Positions 1 through 8,687 of a stretch of 64,000 nt of DNA are shown here, one piece after another (position 1 is the stretch's first letter; each line of letters opens with the position of its first letter). A model generated the notes under the pieces. That model was not told the origin of the DNA, searched no databases, and saw only the letters and a list, made by a program, of their open reading frames with translations. Source of the stretch: Bacillota bacterium (GTDB taxonomy: Bacteria; Bacillota; Clostridia; Lachnospirales; Lachnospiraceae). The translations under genes and the position numbers were made by a program. The stretch lies in contig JAEXAX010000032.1 in the NCBI GenBank assembly GCA_023458035.1, forward strand, positions 6,281 to 70,280, given 5' to 3'.

Positions 1-206
1 GGAAAGTTGATAGAACTTATGACCGTGCTGAAATTGCCGGTGATCCAGCGGCCGGGAAAGATCACAAAGGGATTAACGGACGTGGCTTCTCCCACGGTCT
101 TAAAAGCGGTTAAAACCATCCATATGAAGGGCACAATCATGACCACAGAGAAGATGATCAGCACGACATGGATGCCGAGTGTCGTAATGCGAGCGCGTTT
201 TTCCAT
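1..206 (-). CDS. Carbohydrate ABC transporter permease, MalG type (N-terminal part, cut by window edge)
   Basis: Reading the minus strand from the ATG at 206, the product begins MEKRARITTLGIHVVLIIFS and continues through a hydrophobic segment (about residues 10-30) into a FKTVGEA stretch typical of the second inner-membrane subunit of CUT1-type sugar importers. Only about 68 codons lie in the window and the rest runs off the left edge. A GGAGG ribosome binding site lies just before the ATG, and only 12 bases separate this gene from the upstream permease, so the two permeases are surely co-transcribed. The family assignment rests on the short N-terminus plus operon context. The substrate is unknown. 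Confidence 0.8.
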   Translation of the reverse strand, partial: MEKRARITTLGIHVVLIIFSVVMIVPFIWMVLTAFKTVGEATSVNPFVIFPGRWITGNFSTVISSINF

Positions 207-218
207 ATCGAACCTCCT

Positions 219-1112
219 TTATTGGTAGAAAACCCATTTTTTCTGGGCCCGCATCTGAATGACGGTGATCAGTAAGATGATGACCAGCAGAAGAACGACA
301 ATGGCGGAACCATAGCCGCGGTTGTTTTCGACGAAAGAGTGACGGTAGAACAGATACACCAAAGACTGGGTCTTCGGCAGAGCCGGATTGTTTTTATCCA
401 TCACCATATAGATCAGGTCGAAAACCTGCAGTGCGCCGATGATACGGGTGATGGCGACAAAAAAGATGGTCGGCGACAGCAGGGGAACCGTGATACTGAA
501 AAACTGCTTGATTCCACTGGCTCCGTCTATACTGGCTGCCTCATAATAATCCTTCGGGATCTCCTGCAGTCCGGACAGAAAGAGAACCATGTTATAGCCG
601 AGGATCGACCAGATGCCGATAACAGCGACCGAATATACCCCAATGGCCGGATCGGTCACCCAGTTGATACGGGTATGCAGAAGATGATTTAGTAAACCAA
701 ATTCGGCATTGAATAACCAGCGCCAGACCATGGCGATGGCTGCAGGGGCGGCCACCATGGGCAAAAAGAAGACGGTTCTGTAGACGGCACGGCCACGCAT
801 CTTGCGGTTCAGCAGGGCGGCCAGTACCAAAGCGATCATGATCGAGAATGGAACCTCCACAATGGCATATTTAAAGGTATTGATCATCGCCTGCCAGACC
901 GTACTGTCTTTAAATAAGCGAATATAGTTTTCGACGCCGATAAAGATATTTCCCTTACCGAATGCGCCGGTTTTAAAAAAGCTTTCATAGATGGTCTTGA
1001 ATATCGGATAAATATTCAAGATAATCAGGCCGAGCATGGTTGGGAGAATAAATGCCCAACCCCAGAGCAGTTCACTTTTGGCCTGACCGGTTCCTTTTTT
1101 CACCTTGTTCAT
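219..1112 (-). CDS. Carbohydrate ABC transporter permease, MalF/UgpA type
   Basis: A 297-residue integral membrane permease of a CUT1-type sugar importer. The first transmembrane segment is at about residues 18-38, several more follow, and the EAA loop that contacts the ATPase is at about residues 190-215 (YYEAASIDGAS followed by TVPLLSPT). The ATG at 1112 is preferred over a GTG at 1154 because it follows AAAGGA-type Shine-Dalgarno sequence and gives the normal family length. It lies downstream of the binding-protein gene and upstream of the second permease. No ATPase gene is present here; such importers often share one encoded elsewhere. The sugar is unknown, though the nearby GH2 gene hints at a galactoside, glucuronide or similar glycoside. 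Confidence 0.9.
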   Translation of the reverse strand: MNKVKKGTGQAKSELLWGWAFILPTMLGLIILNIYPIFKTIYESFFKTGAFGKGNIFIGVENYIRLFKDSTVWQAMINTFKYAIVEVPFSIMIALVLAALLNRKMRGRAVYRTVFFLPMVAAPAAIAMVWRWLFNAEFGLLNHLLHTRINWVTDPAIGVYSVAVIGIWSILGYNMVLFLSGLQEIPKDYYEAASIDGASGIKQFFSITVPLLSPTIFFVAITRIIGALQVFDLIYMVMDKNNPALPKTQSLVYLFYRHSFVENNRGYGSAIVVLLLVIILLITVIQMRAQKKWVFYQ

Positions 1113-1140
1113 CCTTTTGGCTTCCTTTCTCTTGAAATAT

Positions 1141-1194
1141 GCGAAAAGCGACACAAGAAGTGTCAGCCGTCGGCGGCTTCCTGTATCGCTTTTC
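1141..1194 (-). terminator. Branched hairpin between binding-protein and permease genes (attenuator or mRNA-stability element)
   Basis: Arms 1143-1155 and 1182-1194 pair over 13 positions, enclosing an inner hairpin (agccg-tcgg-cggct at 1165-1178). The single non-Watson-Crick pair (1152/1185) would be G-U in the minus-strand transcript but C-A on the plus strand, which suggests it acts in the importer mRNA. A short CTTTTC tract follows. Such elements after a binding-protein gene usually keep its mRNA level above that of the permeases. Confidence 0.5.
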
Positions 1195-1224
1195 TGCTGC
1201 TAAGGGTGTTTTAAGCTGCCGGAA

Positions 1225-2544
1225 TTATTCCTGGGAAATCTTGGAATTCATCATTTCTGTAACAGCCTTGCAGGCGTCCTCGATCGAAACCTGGCCGTTC
1301 CATGCCTTGGTCAGTTCATCGGTGATACCCTGTTCCCAGGTTACGGTAGCATTGGTATGCGGACGGATCTGCAGGTCGCCATTCATAGCATCAAGATACG
1401 GCTTTAGGTTGAAAAGATTCGTATTATTGACCCAAGTTGAGGATACGCCCTCATAGGCGGACATGGTGATACCGAGCTTGGCCTGTTTTTCCTGATTCTC
1501 CTTGCTGCCTAACCATTCGATCAGGGCAAAGGCTTCATCCGGCATTTTGGTATTGGCAGCGGCGGCCCAGCCCAGCCCATTGTAAATGGAAACGGATTTT
1601 CCGGTCTTGGCATCCTTTGGCAGACGGGCCACATCAGCATTCTTGGTCAGGTATTCATTGGCTTTGAACGGAGAAACCATCCACGAGCCCTGGCTGATCA
1701 TGGCTACCTTGCCGGACTGGAAGAGAACCTCCGGTCTGGTTTCGGCCATTACATTGGCCGCAGGCATAACTTCTTTTCTCAGTTTATCAACAAACTGCAT
1801 GGCCTCGACGGTTTCCTTCTGATCGAAGCCGGATTTTTTGTCATCGGTCAGAACGGTTCCGCCGTGCGAGTAAACGATATTCATCCATCCATCCTGGTTA
1901 TTGGACGGATTCATGGCATAGCCGTACTGGCTGCCGTCTGCTTTGGTCAGCTTCTTGGCGGTTTCGTAGAATTCATCCCAGGTCCAGCTGCCATCAGGAT
2001 ACTTCAGACCGGCGGCGTCAAACATGGCCTTGTTATACCACACGGCGATTGTGTCGATATCCTTCGGTACCGCATAGGACTTTCCGTCAAAGGTATATAG
2101 ATCCTTCAGGGTGGACGGGAATTTATTCATTTCCAGCTTTTTGCTGGCCTTGATGCGATCGGTCAGATCAAGCAGCATGTTATTGGACATATACTTAACG
2201 GATTCATTGGAATGCATCCAGAAAACATCCGGTAATTCGCCGCCGGTGGCGCCGGCTTCGAGTAAGGTCCAGTAGTTATCCCAGTCAACGACCTGTAGCT
2301 TGGCTTTGATACCGGTAGCGGCAGTAAAGTCGTTGATAATTTCCTGCAGTCCGGGCTGCTGGCCGGAATCCCAGATCGTGACTGTCAGCTCCTTGGCAGA
2401 GCCGCCGGTAGCAGACTTGGTCGAGCCGGTGGTAGACTTGGTAGATGAGCCGCCCCTTGCTCCACAGGCAGCCAGACTGCCGACAACCATGGCTGCGGCC
2501 AGTGAAGCGGATAACCATTTGCTTAATTTTTTTGCATTCATCAT
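1225..2544 (-). CDS. Sugar ABC transporter substrate-binding lipoprotein
   Basis: A 439-residue extracellular solute-binding protein (family 1, MalE-like) that captures a sugar or oligosaccharide outside the cell and hands it to the two downstream permeases. It has a lipoprotein signal peptide: positively charged N-terminus, hydrophobic core and lipobox LAAC with the lipidated cysteine at residue 27. A glycine/serine/threonine-rich linker follows, then the mature domain starting near ELTVTIWDSG. The internal stretch VAMISQGSWM is typical of the family. Two tandem ATGs (2544 and 2541) follow a TCCTCC-complement ribosome site at 2548-2553; the start is uncertain by one codon. It is the first gene of the minus-strand operon and is divergent from the AraC-type regulator. 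Confidence 0.92.
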   Translation of the reverse strand: MMNAKKLSKWLSASLAAAMVVGSLAACGARGGSSTKSTTGSTKSATGGSAKELTVTIWDSGQQPGLQEIINDFTAATGIKAKLQVVDWDNYWTLLEAGATGGELPDVFWMHSNESVKYMSNNMLLDLTDRIKASKKLEMNKFPSTLKDLYTFDGKSYAVPKDIDTIAVWYNKAMFDAAGLKYPDGSWTWDEFYETAKKLTKADGSQYGYAMNPSNNQDGWMNIVYSHGGTVLTDDKKSGFDQKETVEAMQFVDKLRKEVMPAANVMAETRPEVLFQSGKVAMISQGSWMVSPFKANEYLTKNADVARLPKDAKTGKSVSIYNGLGWAAAANTKMPDEAFALIEWLGSKENQEKQAKLGITMSAYEGVSSTWVNNTNLFNLKPYLDAMNGDLQIRPHTNATVTWEQGITDELTKAWNGQVSIEDACKAVTEMMNSKISQE

Positions 2545-2791
2545 ACATCCTCCTATGAAAATTTTTTCAGTGACGTTTTCAATACATTCATTGTAAAGGT
2601 GAATATGCAAAAAAGAAATGGAAAAATGCAAACATTTTATGGCTTTTTTTATATTGCACAAAGTATGAATTATATGGAAAAATCATCGAAATTCGAGTAT
2701 AATACAGTAAGCATAAAACACGTTAAAAGATAATTGTTATTCAGAGGATTTACTGATCATCATAAGATAATACTGATAAGAGGGAGATAAG
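2545..2791. promoter_or_regulatory. Divergent control region between sugar importer and AraC regulator
   Basis: A 247-base AT-rich gap. For the plus strand there is a TATAAT -10 box at 2698-2703 with no convincing -35. Two copies of ATGCAAA occur at 2605-2611 and 2626-2632, exactly 21 bp apart (two helical turns), a spacing typical of AraC-family operators; a weaker relative (TTGCACAAA) is at 2654-2662. For the minus strand, a TACAAT-like -10 near 2590 is possible but its -35 is poor, as expected for an activator-dependent promoter. Confidence 0.5.
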
Positions 2792-3700
2792 ATGGAGCAT
2801 ATTATATATACCGAGGATGCAGTGTACCGCTGTTTGGAAAATCTGCGAGAAACGGCGCTTGATATGTTTCTGGTCCATACCGGAAAGGAGCATTGTAAGG
2901 AAAAACACACATATACCGGCTCCCGCACCGAATACATCATTCATTTTGTGTTATCCGGCAAGGGGAGTTACTCGGTGAACGGTCGAACCTGGGAACTGTC
3001 AGCCGGGCAGATGTTTATTATTTATCCGGGACAGGTGGTGATATACCGGGCGGATGAAGCTGATCCCTGGGTTTACGCCTGGATCGGCTTTGACGGGATT
3101 AAGACGGAGGCTATCATCAGTCGATGCGGCTTCAGTCGAACGGTGTTGGTGCGCGACTATGCCTCGCCGGAGGAGTTGGAGCGGAAACGGCAAATGATAC
3201 TCGGTCATATAAACGCCATGCTGGATGCCAAACAGCTGACCTTTGCAAATGATCTGAAACGGCGCGCTTCCCTGATGCTGTTATTTGCCGATCTGATAGA
3301 CGACCATGATCGCCGGGTCGAAGAAGACCGGGTAGCTCGTTATGATTACTCGGCAAATGTTTACGTCGAACATGCTATAGATTTCATCAAATGTCATTAT
3401 CAGGAGAGTATCAATGTAGGAGAGGTGGCGGAGCATATCGGTATCAGTAGAAATTACCTGAATCAGGTTTTTCAGAAGGAGCTGGGAGTTTCGATCCAGA
3501 AATTTCTGATTGATTTTCGCCTGCATAAGGCGGCCAGCCTGCTGCTGGATACGTCCAATTCGGTCGGAGATATCGGAAAATGGGTCGGCTACGGAGATCA
3601 GCTGGCATTTTCCAAAGCTTTTAAGAAGAAATTCGGTGTCAGCCCGAAGTTTTTCCGAACCAGGCAGGAAACAGTGCTGGAATATGATCATAAGCTGTGA
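2792..3700 (+). CDS. AraC-family transcriptional regulator
   Basis: A 302-residue regulator. The N-terminal half is a cupin-like sensor (about residues 20-150, with GSYSVNGRTWELSAGQMF). The C-terminal half, about residues 195-290, carries two helix-turn-helix motifs of the AraC family (VAEHIGISRNYLNQVFQKELG and the closing KAFKKKFGVSPKFFRT). The ATG follows an AGAGGGAGA ribosome site. It lies between the divergent sugar importer and the GH2 gene 50 bases downstream, so it most likely activates both in response to the imported sugar or a breakdown product. The inducer cannot be told from sequence. Confidence 0.92.
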   Translation: MEHIIYTEDAVYRCLENLRETALDMFLVHTGKEHCKEKHTYTGSRTEYIIHFVLSGKGSYSVNGRTWELSAGQMFIIYPGQVVIYRADEADPWVYAWIGFDGIKTEAIISRCGFSRTVLVRDYASPEELERKRQMILGHINAMLDAKQLTFANDLKRRASLMLLFADLIDDHDRRVEEDRVARYDYSANVYVEHAIDFIKCHYQESINVGEVAEHIGISRNYLNQVFQKELGVSIQKFLIDFRLHKAASLLLDTSNSVGDIGKWVGYGDQLAFSKAFKKKFGVSPKFFRTRQETVLEYDHKL

Positions 3701-3750
3701 ATCGGTCAAATAGCCGGATCAATACGCAATATAGTATGAGGAGAGAAAAA

Positions 3751-6153
3751 ATGAAAATTGCATGGAATCGGGAATGGGAGTTTACCCCGACCTTTTCGGC
3801 CGAGTTTTTGGCCGGAAAAGCAGAAGCAGCAGAGGTGCAGACTGTCGAGCTGCCGCACAGCGGCGTGGAAACGCCGTTTCATTATTTTGACGAAGGAATC
3901 TATCAAATGGTGGCCGGCTATCGCAAGACCTTGTTTGCGCCGGAAGACTGGCAGGATAAGACCGTTCTTCTGACAGTCGGCGGCGCCGCTCATGACAGCA
4001 AACTATATGTCAACGGAAAGTCGGTATATAGACATCATTGCGGCTATACCGCCTTTACCTGCGATATACAGCCATTTTTGAAGCTTGGAGAGGAGAATCT
4101 GATCGTTCTGCGGGTAGACAGCCGGGAAGAGCTGCCGATTCCGCCGTTTGGTTTTGTGATCGACTACATGACCTACTGCGGACTGTACCGCGAGGTCAAT
4201 CTGGATATTCGGCCGCAAACCTACATTAAGGATATTTTTGTGCATGGTATTCCGACAGCCGAGGGCGGCTGTCTGGAAGCAGAGGTGACGCTGAAATCGT
4301 TTGAGACAGCTGTCGCCGGAAGTCTGCACCTTCAATTGACCGAGCTTGGCAGCGGCCGAGTTATCGAGCTGGGAGAAATGCCGGTAACGGAGTCGGTTTT
4401 CCGACAGCGGTATACGGTGGCCGGGGTGACGGCCTGGAGCATAAAGCAGCCGCAGCGTTATCGGCTGACCGTTGTCTATATGCCGGCAGAGGGAAGCGAA
4501 AAAACGTTGGTGGATCGGGACAGCGTCATCTTCGGTTTTAGAAGTGCTGTTTTCCAAAAGGACGGCTTTTATCTAAACGGACAGAAGCTGCGCCTGCGTG
4601 GACTGAATCGTCATCAGAGCTACCCGTATGTCGGCTATGCCATGCCGGCTTCCATGCAGGCCTACGATGCGGATATCCTGAAATACGAGCTTGGCCTAAA
4701 CGCGGTGCGCACCTCGCATTATCCGCAGTCTCAGCATTTTATTGATCGTTGTGATGAAATCGGGCTGCTGGTCGTGACGGAAATCCCCGGCTGGCAGCAT
4801 ATCGGTGATGAGGCATGGCAGGAGCAGGCGGTGATCAATACCCGAGATATGGTATTGCAATATCGTAACCATCCGTCTATTATCCTCTGGGGTACCAGGA
4901 TCAATGAGTCGGCCGACCATGATGACTTTTATGCCAGAACCAATGCCATGGCCAAGTCTTTGGATTCCAGTCGGGCTACCGGTGGCGTGCGAGCCCACGC
5001 CGGAAGCTCGTTGCTGGAGGATGTGTATACCTTCAATGATTTTATTCATGACGGCCGGGCGCCGGGCTGCCGAACGAAGGCAGAGGTGACCTCGGATATG
5101 GGAAAGGCCTATCTGGTGACCGAATATAACGGTCACATGTATCCGACCAAGACCTTTGTGGATGAAAGACAGCGAACCGAGCATGCCCTTCGACACGCCA
5201 GAGTATTGGAGGCGATCGCGGCCGAAGAGGAGATTGCCGGCAGCTTCGGCTGGTGTATGTTTGATTACAATACACACCGGGATTTCGGCAGCGGTGACCG
5301 TATCTGTTACCATGGGGTGATGGATATGTTTAGAAACGCCAAGCCGGCGGCAGCCATTTATGCCGCGCAGCAGGAAGAACGCCCGGTGCTGGAGCTGTCC
5401 GCCTCCATGGACATCGGTGAATGTCCGGGCTGCTACCGGGGAGAGATTTATCTTTATTCAAATGCACCGGAAATTCAAATGTACAAAAAAGATCGTTTTA
5501 TTAAGTCCTATACGCAGGCGGATTCGCCATTTACTCATCTGACTCACGGTCCGATCATTGTCGATGACATGATCGGAGAAACCATGCGCGAGGCTGAAGG
5601 AATGGATGAGGAACAGGCCGAAAAGGTAAAAAAGATCTTAAACGGTGTGGCCAGCTACGGTTTTAATCAGCTGCCGGAGGAGATCAAGGCATTGATAGAA
5701 CCGGTGGAGCAGCAGTATGGCATCGGGGCGGTTCGTCGTCAGGAGCTGTACAATCGGTATGTCGGAGATTGGGGCAATGAGGCTTTGTGTTACACCTTTA
5801 AAGCGGTTCGCGACGGGCAGGTGGTGGCCGAGATGACCAAAGAGGCTATTATGAGCCTGGCTCTGAAGTCAGATGTTTCTCATACCGAACTTCGGGAGGG
5901 TGATACCTATGATGTGGCGGCAGTACGCATCCGCACAGTCGATCAGAACGGTAACCGGGTTTATTATTATCAGGAACCGGTCTTCTTTGAAACAGAGGGT
6001 GTGATCGAACTGATCGGACCGGCGGTGACATCATTAAAAGGCGGTATGATCGGCACATATGTAAGAACTGTCGGGCAGGTCGGAGAAGGTTTGCTGCGCA
6101 TTCGTACAGCCCAGACGGAAGCGGTAGAGATTCGTTTCAGTGTGTGCTTGTAA
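3751..6153 (+). CDS. Glycoside hydrolase family 2 (beta-galactosidase/beta-glucuronidase-like)
   Basis: An 800-residue cytoplasmic glycosidase with no signal peptide. The sugar-binding beta-sandwich domain comes first (about 40-170), then an immunoglobulin-like domain (about 175-270) and the TIM barrel (about 275-560). The barrel starts with the RLRGLNRHQSYPYVGYA motif and holds the likely acid/base Glu386 in WGTRINES and the likely nucleophile Glu458 in VTEYNGHMYPTK. A long C-terminal region follows. The ATG at 3751 is chosen because GAGGAGAGAA precedes it; upstream in-frame codons lack a ribosome site. Beta-galactosidase is the best guess, but GH2 also contains glucuronidases and mannosidases, so specificity is open. 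Context: AraC regulator and sugar importer. Confidence 0.88.
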   Translation: MKIAWNREWEFTPTFSAEFLAGKAEAAEVQTVELPHSGVETPFHYFDEGIYQMVAGYRKTLFAPEDWQDKTVLLTVGGAAHDSKLYVNGKSVYRHHCGYTAFTCDIQPFLKLGEENLIVLRVDSREELPIPPFGFVIDYMTYCGLYREVNLDIRPQTYIKDIFVHGIPTAEGGCLEAEVTLKSFETAVAGSLHLQLTELGSGRVIELGEMPVTESVFRQRYTVAGVTAWSIKQPQRYRLTVVYMPAEGSEKTLVDRDSVIFGFRSAVFQKDGFYLNGQKLRLRGLNRHQSYPYVGYAMPASMQAYDADILKYELGLNAVRTSHYPQSQHFIDRCDEIGLLVVTEIPGWQHIGDEAWQEQAVINTRDMVLQYRNHPSIILWGTRINESADHDDFYARTNAMAKSLDSSRATGGVRAHAGSSLLEDVYTFNDFIHDGRAPGCRTKAEVTSDMGKAYLVTEYNGHMYPTKTFVDERQRTEHALRHARVLEAIAAEEEIAGSFGWCMFDYNTHRDFGSGDRICYHGVMDMFRNAKPAAAIYAAQQEERPVLELSASMDIGECPGCYRGEIYLYSNAPEIQMYKKDRFIKSYTQADSPFTHLTHGPIIVDDMIGETMREAEGMDEEQAEKVKKILNGVASYGFNQLPEEIKALIEPVEQQYGIGAVRRQELYNRYVGDWGNEALCYTFKAVRDGQVVAEMTKEAIMSLALKSDVSHTELREGDTYDVAAVRIRTVDQNGNRVYYYQEPVFFETEGVIELIGPAVTSLKGGMIGTYVRTVGQVGEGLLRIRTAQTEAVEIRFSVCL

Positions 6154-6176
6154 ACAATTTGATTTTACACTATAAT
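6148..6176 (+). promoter_or_regulatory. glyA promoter overlapping the GH2 stop codon
   Basis: TTGTAA, a 17-bp spacer, then a perfect TATAAT (6171-6176). The -35 hexamer contains the TAA stop of the GH2 gene. This sets glyA apart from the sugar locus. No glycine, SAM or folate riboswitch fits in the roughly 45-base leader. Confidence 0.75.
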
Positions 6177-6222
6177 AGTCGGGTAACGAAAGTTTCTTTC
6201 ATAATAAAAAGGGGAGATCAAT

Positions 6223-7464
6223 ATGTATTCATTTGATACGATTTTAGAACGCGATCCGCAGATGGCCGATGTCATCCGAGACGAACAGACCAGACAGAAC
6301 TCTCATATCGAGCTGATTGCTTCGGAAAATTGGGTTTCAAAGGCAGTCATGGCGGCAATGGGTACGATTTTGACCAATAAATATGCCGAGGGCTATCCGG
6401 CAAAACGTTACTATGGCGGTTGTGAAGTGGTGGACAGAGCTGAGGCTCTGGCCATCGAGCGAGCCAAAAAGCTGTTTGGCTGTGAATATGCGAATGTTCA
6501 ACCGCATTCCGGCGCACAGGCCAATATGGCCGTGTTCTTTGCCATGCTGCAGCCGGGAGATAAGGTATTGGGCATGAATCTGGCTCATGGCGGGCATCTG
6601 ACGCATGGCAGTCCGGTAAACTTTTCCGGCAGCTACTTTACCATTATTCCGTATGGTGTGAATGATGAGGGGCGCATTGATTATGATGCCCTGGAAGAGT
6701 TGGCAGTGGCCGAGAAGCCGAAAATGATCATTGCCGGCGCCAGCGCTTATGCCAGAGGAATCGACTTTAAACGCTTCCGCGAGATCGCAGATCGTATCGG
6801 CGCATATCTGATGGTTGATATGGCTCATATAGCCGGTCTGGTGGCTGCAGGAGAGCATATGTCGCCGATTCCGTATGCTCACGTGACGACAACCACTACT
6901 CATAAGACCCTGCGTGGGCCGCGCGGCGGTATGATTCTGTCCAGTCAGGCGGTGGCCGATCAGTTTAATTTTAATAAAGCGGTATTTCCGGGTATCCAGG
7001 GCGGTCCGTTGATGCATGTGATTGCAGCTAAGGGTATCAGTTTCCTGGAGGCTTTACAGCCGGAATTTAAGACCTATCAGCATCAGGTGGTATTAAATGC
7101 CAAAGCATTGGCCGACGCTTTACTCGAGGAAGGATTCTCATTGGTTTCCGGCGGTACCGACAATCATCTGATTTTAGTAGATCTGAAAGACAGTGAGTTG
7201 ACCGGAAAGGAACTGGAAAAGCTGTTGGATGAGGCAAATATTACCTGTAATAAGAACTCGGTTCCGAATGATCCGCGTTCTCCGTTTGTGACCAGCGGTA
7301 TCCGTCTGGGAACTCCGGCGGTGACCACCAGAGGCATGAAAGAGGAGGATATGAAGGTGATAGCCAGAGCAATCGCCGTCGTGGCAGCTAAAAAAGAGGG
7401 CTCCATTGAAGAGGCTCGGCGTTTAGTGGCCGGCTTAACGGCCAAATATCCGCTTGAACAGTAA
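6223..7464 (+). CDS. glyA: Serine hydroxymethyltransferase
   Basis: A 413-residue PLP enzyme that converts serine and tetrahydrofolate to glycine and 5,10-methylene-tetrahydrofolate, the main source of one-carbon units. The PLP lysine is Lys228 in the TTTTTHKTLRGPRGG signature. Other family landmarks are present: ELIASENW near the start, YPAKRYYGGCE and PHSGAQAN. The length is normal. The gene has its own promoter and ribosome site (AGGGGAG) and is followed by an intrinsic terminator, so it appears to be monocistronic. Confidence 0.98.
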   Translation: MYSFDTILERDPQMADVIRDEQTRQNSHIELIASENWVSKAVMAAMGTILTNKYAEGYPAKRYYGGCEVVDRAEALAIERAKKLFGCEYANVQPHSGAQANMAVFFAMLQPGDKVLGMNLAHGGHLTHGSPVNFSGSYFTIIPYGVNDEGRIDYDALEELAVAEKPKMIIAGASAYARGIDFKRFREIADRIGAYLMVDMAHIAGLVAAGEHMSPIPYAHVTTTTTHKTLRGPRGGMILSSQAVADQFNFNKAVFPGIQGGPLMHVIAAKGISFLEALQPEFKTYQHQVVLNAKALADALLEEGFSLVSGGTDNHLILVDLKDSELTGKELEKLLDEANITCNKNSVPNDPRSPFVTSGIRLGTPAVTTRGMKEEDMKVIARAIAVVAAKKEGSIEEARRLVAGLTAKYPLEQ

Positions 7465-7501
7465 GGGGCCTGCCTGGGAAGAGCAATAGAAAAAAAGTGA
7501 C

Positions 7502-7537
7502 AAAAGTGGTAAAGCCGGTCTTTGCCACTTTTCTTTT
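7502..7537 (+). terminator. Intrinsic terminator after glyA
   Basis: Arms AAAAGTGGTAAAG and CTTTGCCACTTTT pair over 13 positions with one G-U, enclosing a 5-base loop, and are followed by CTTTT. Confidence 0.8.
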
Positions 7538-7574
7538 CAATGTACAATACAGACTCGTTTTTGGAGGAAAAATT

Positions 7575-8687
7575 ATGAAGATGATGCACTTGGCCGATCT
7601 GCACATCGGGAAAGTGGTAAACGGATATTCCATGCTGGAGGAGCAGACAGCGGTGCTACAACAGGTGGCTGCTTTGTTGGAGCGTGAACAGATTCGTCAT
7701 CTGTTACTGGCCGGTGATATTTATGACAGTCCTCAGCCTTCACAGGCGGCTGTAGAATTATTTGATCAATGGATCAACAGCCTGCGTCGAATCGGGGTTC
7801 GTCTGTATTTGATCAGCGGTAATCACGACTCTATGCGTCGTCTGTCATTCGGAGAACAGAGCTTTCAAAAAAACGAGATTGAGATATCGCCATATTTTAC
7901 AGGAAAGCTGAAAACGGTGATGGCAGAAGAAGACGGCGTGCGGGTGGCCGTTACTTTGATGCCCTACCTGAAACCGGCTCTGGTACGGCCCTATATTGCG
8001 GAAACGGTCGAGAGCTACGAAGATGCCGTTCGTCTGACTCTGGCCGCTAATCCGCCGCAGCCGGATTGCTTTAATCTGCTGGTGGCTCATCAGTTTGTGA
8101 CCGGCGCGAGAACCTGTGAATCGGAAGAGCTGGTCATTGGTGGCAGTGAAAATATTTCGGTTGAGCTGTTTGCGGCCTATGACTATGTCGCCCTCGGTCA
8201 CTTGCATGAGGGGCAGTCGGTCGGCGGACGGGCGACAGTCCGTTATGCCGGCAGTCCGCTGAAATATTCCTTTTCCGAGGTCGATCATCGGAAATCAGCC
8301 ACTGTTTTGACCTGGACGCCGGACGGAGTGCAGATTGATACCATACCGCTTGTGCCGGTTCATGATCTGGCAGAGCTGACAGGACTGTTTGCCGAATTGA
8401 TGGAGCGTCGGGTGCCGGACCCGGAAGCCTATATGCGTATCGTATTACGGGATGAAACAGAGATCCCGCAGGCCTTAAGTCGCTTGAGGACGGTATTTCC
8501 GAATATTATGCGGCTGGAATACAGCCGCAGCACGTCTGCACAGAGTGAGCTGCCTGAATTTGCAGGACAGGCGGCACCGGATGTGCTGGAGGTCTTCGGA
8601 CAGTTGTACCAAAGACAGATGGGAGCTGAACTGACGGAGCAGCAGAAACAACTGATAAAAGAATTGGCAGAGGAGGATGAACAATGA
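7575..8687 (+). CDS. sbcD: Exonuclease SbcD (Mre11-like nuclease subunit)
   Basis: A 370-residue metallophosphoesterase that forms the SbcCD complex, which opens DNA hairpins and trims blocked double-strand ends. The Mre11 phosphoesterase motifs appear in order: LADLHIGK (about residues 5-12), AGDIYD, SGNHDS, VAHQF and LGHLHEGQ. The ATG at 7575 follows TGGAGGAAAAATT; an upstream in-frame start at 7497 lies inside the terminator hairpin and is rejected. The stop overlaps the start of sbcC in an ATGA arrangement, so the two are translationally coupled. Confidence 0.95.
   Translation: MKMMHLADLHIGKVVNGYSMLEEQTAVLQQVAALLEREQIRHLLLAGDIYDSPQPSQAAVELFDQWINSLRRIGVRLYLISGNHDSMRRLSFGEQSFQKNEIEISPYFTGKLKTVMAEEDGVRVAVTLMPYLKPALVRPYIAETVESYEDAVRLTLAANPPQPDCFNLLVAHQFVTGARTCESEELVIGGSENISVELFAAYDYVALGHLHEGQSVGGRATVRYAGSPLKYSFSEVDHRKSATVLTWTPDGVQIDTIPLVPVHDLAELTGLFAELMERRVPDPEAYMRIVLRDETEIPQALSRLRTVFPNIMRLEYSRSTSAQSELPEFAGQAAPDVLEVFGQLYQRQMGAELTEQQKQLIKELAEEDEQ

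Noticed and set aside
6177..6222. Glycine or tetrahydrofolate riboswitch before glyA
   Set aside because: The leader is about 45 bases, too short for either, and has no matching conserved parts.
6337..7017. 226-codon minus-strand frame opposite glyA
   Set aside because: Fully inside a clear glyA gene with own promoter and terminator; no ribosome site or domain.
7522..7548. sbcD promoter TTGCCA...TACAAT
   Set aside because: The spacer is only 15 bp and the -35 lies in the glyA terminator stem; not listed as a feature.
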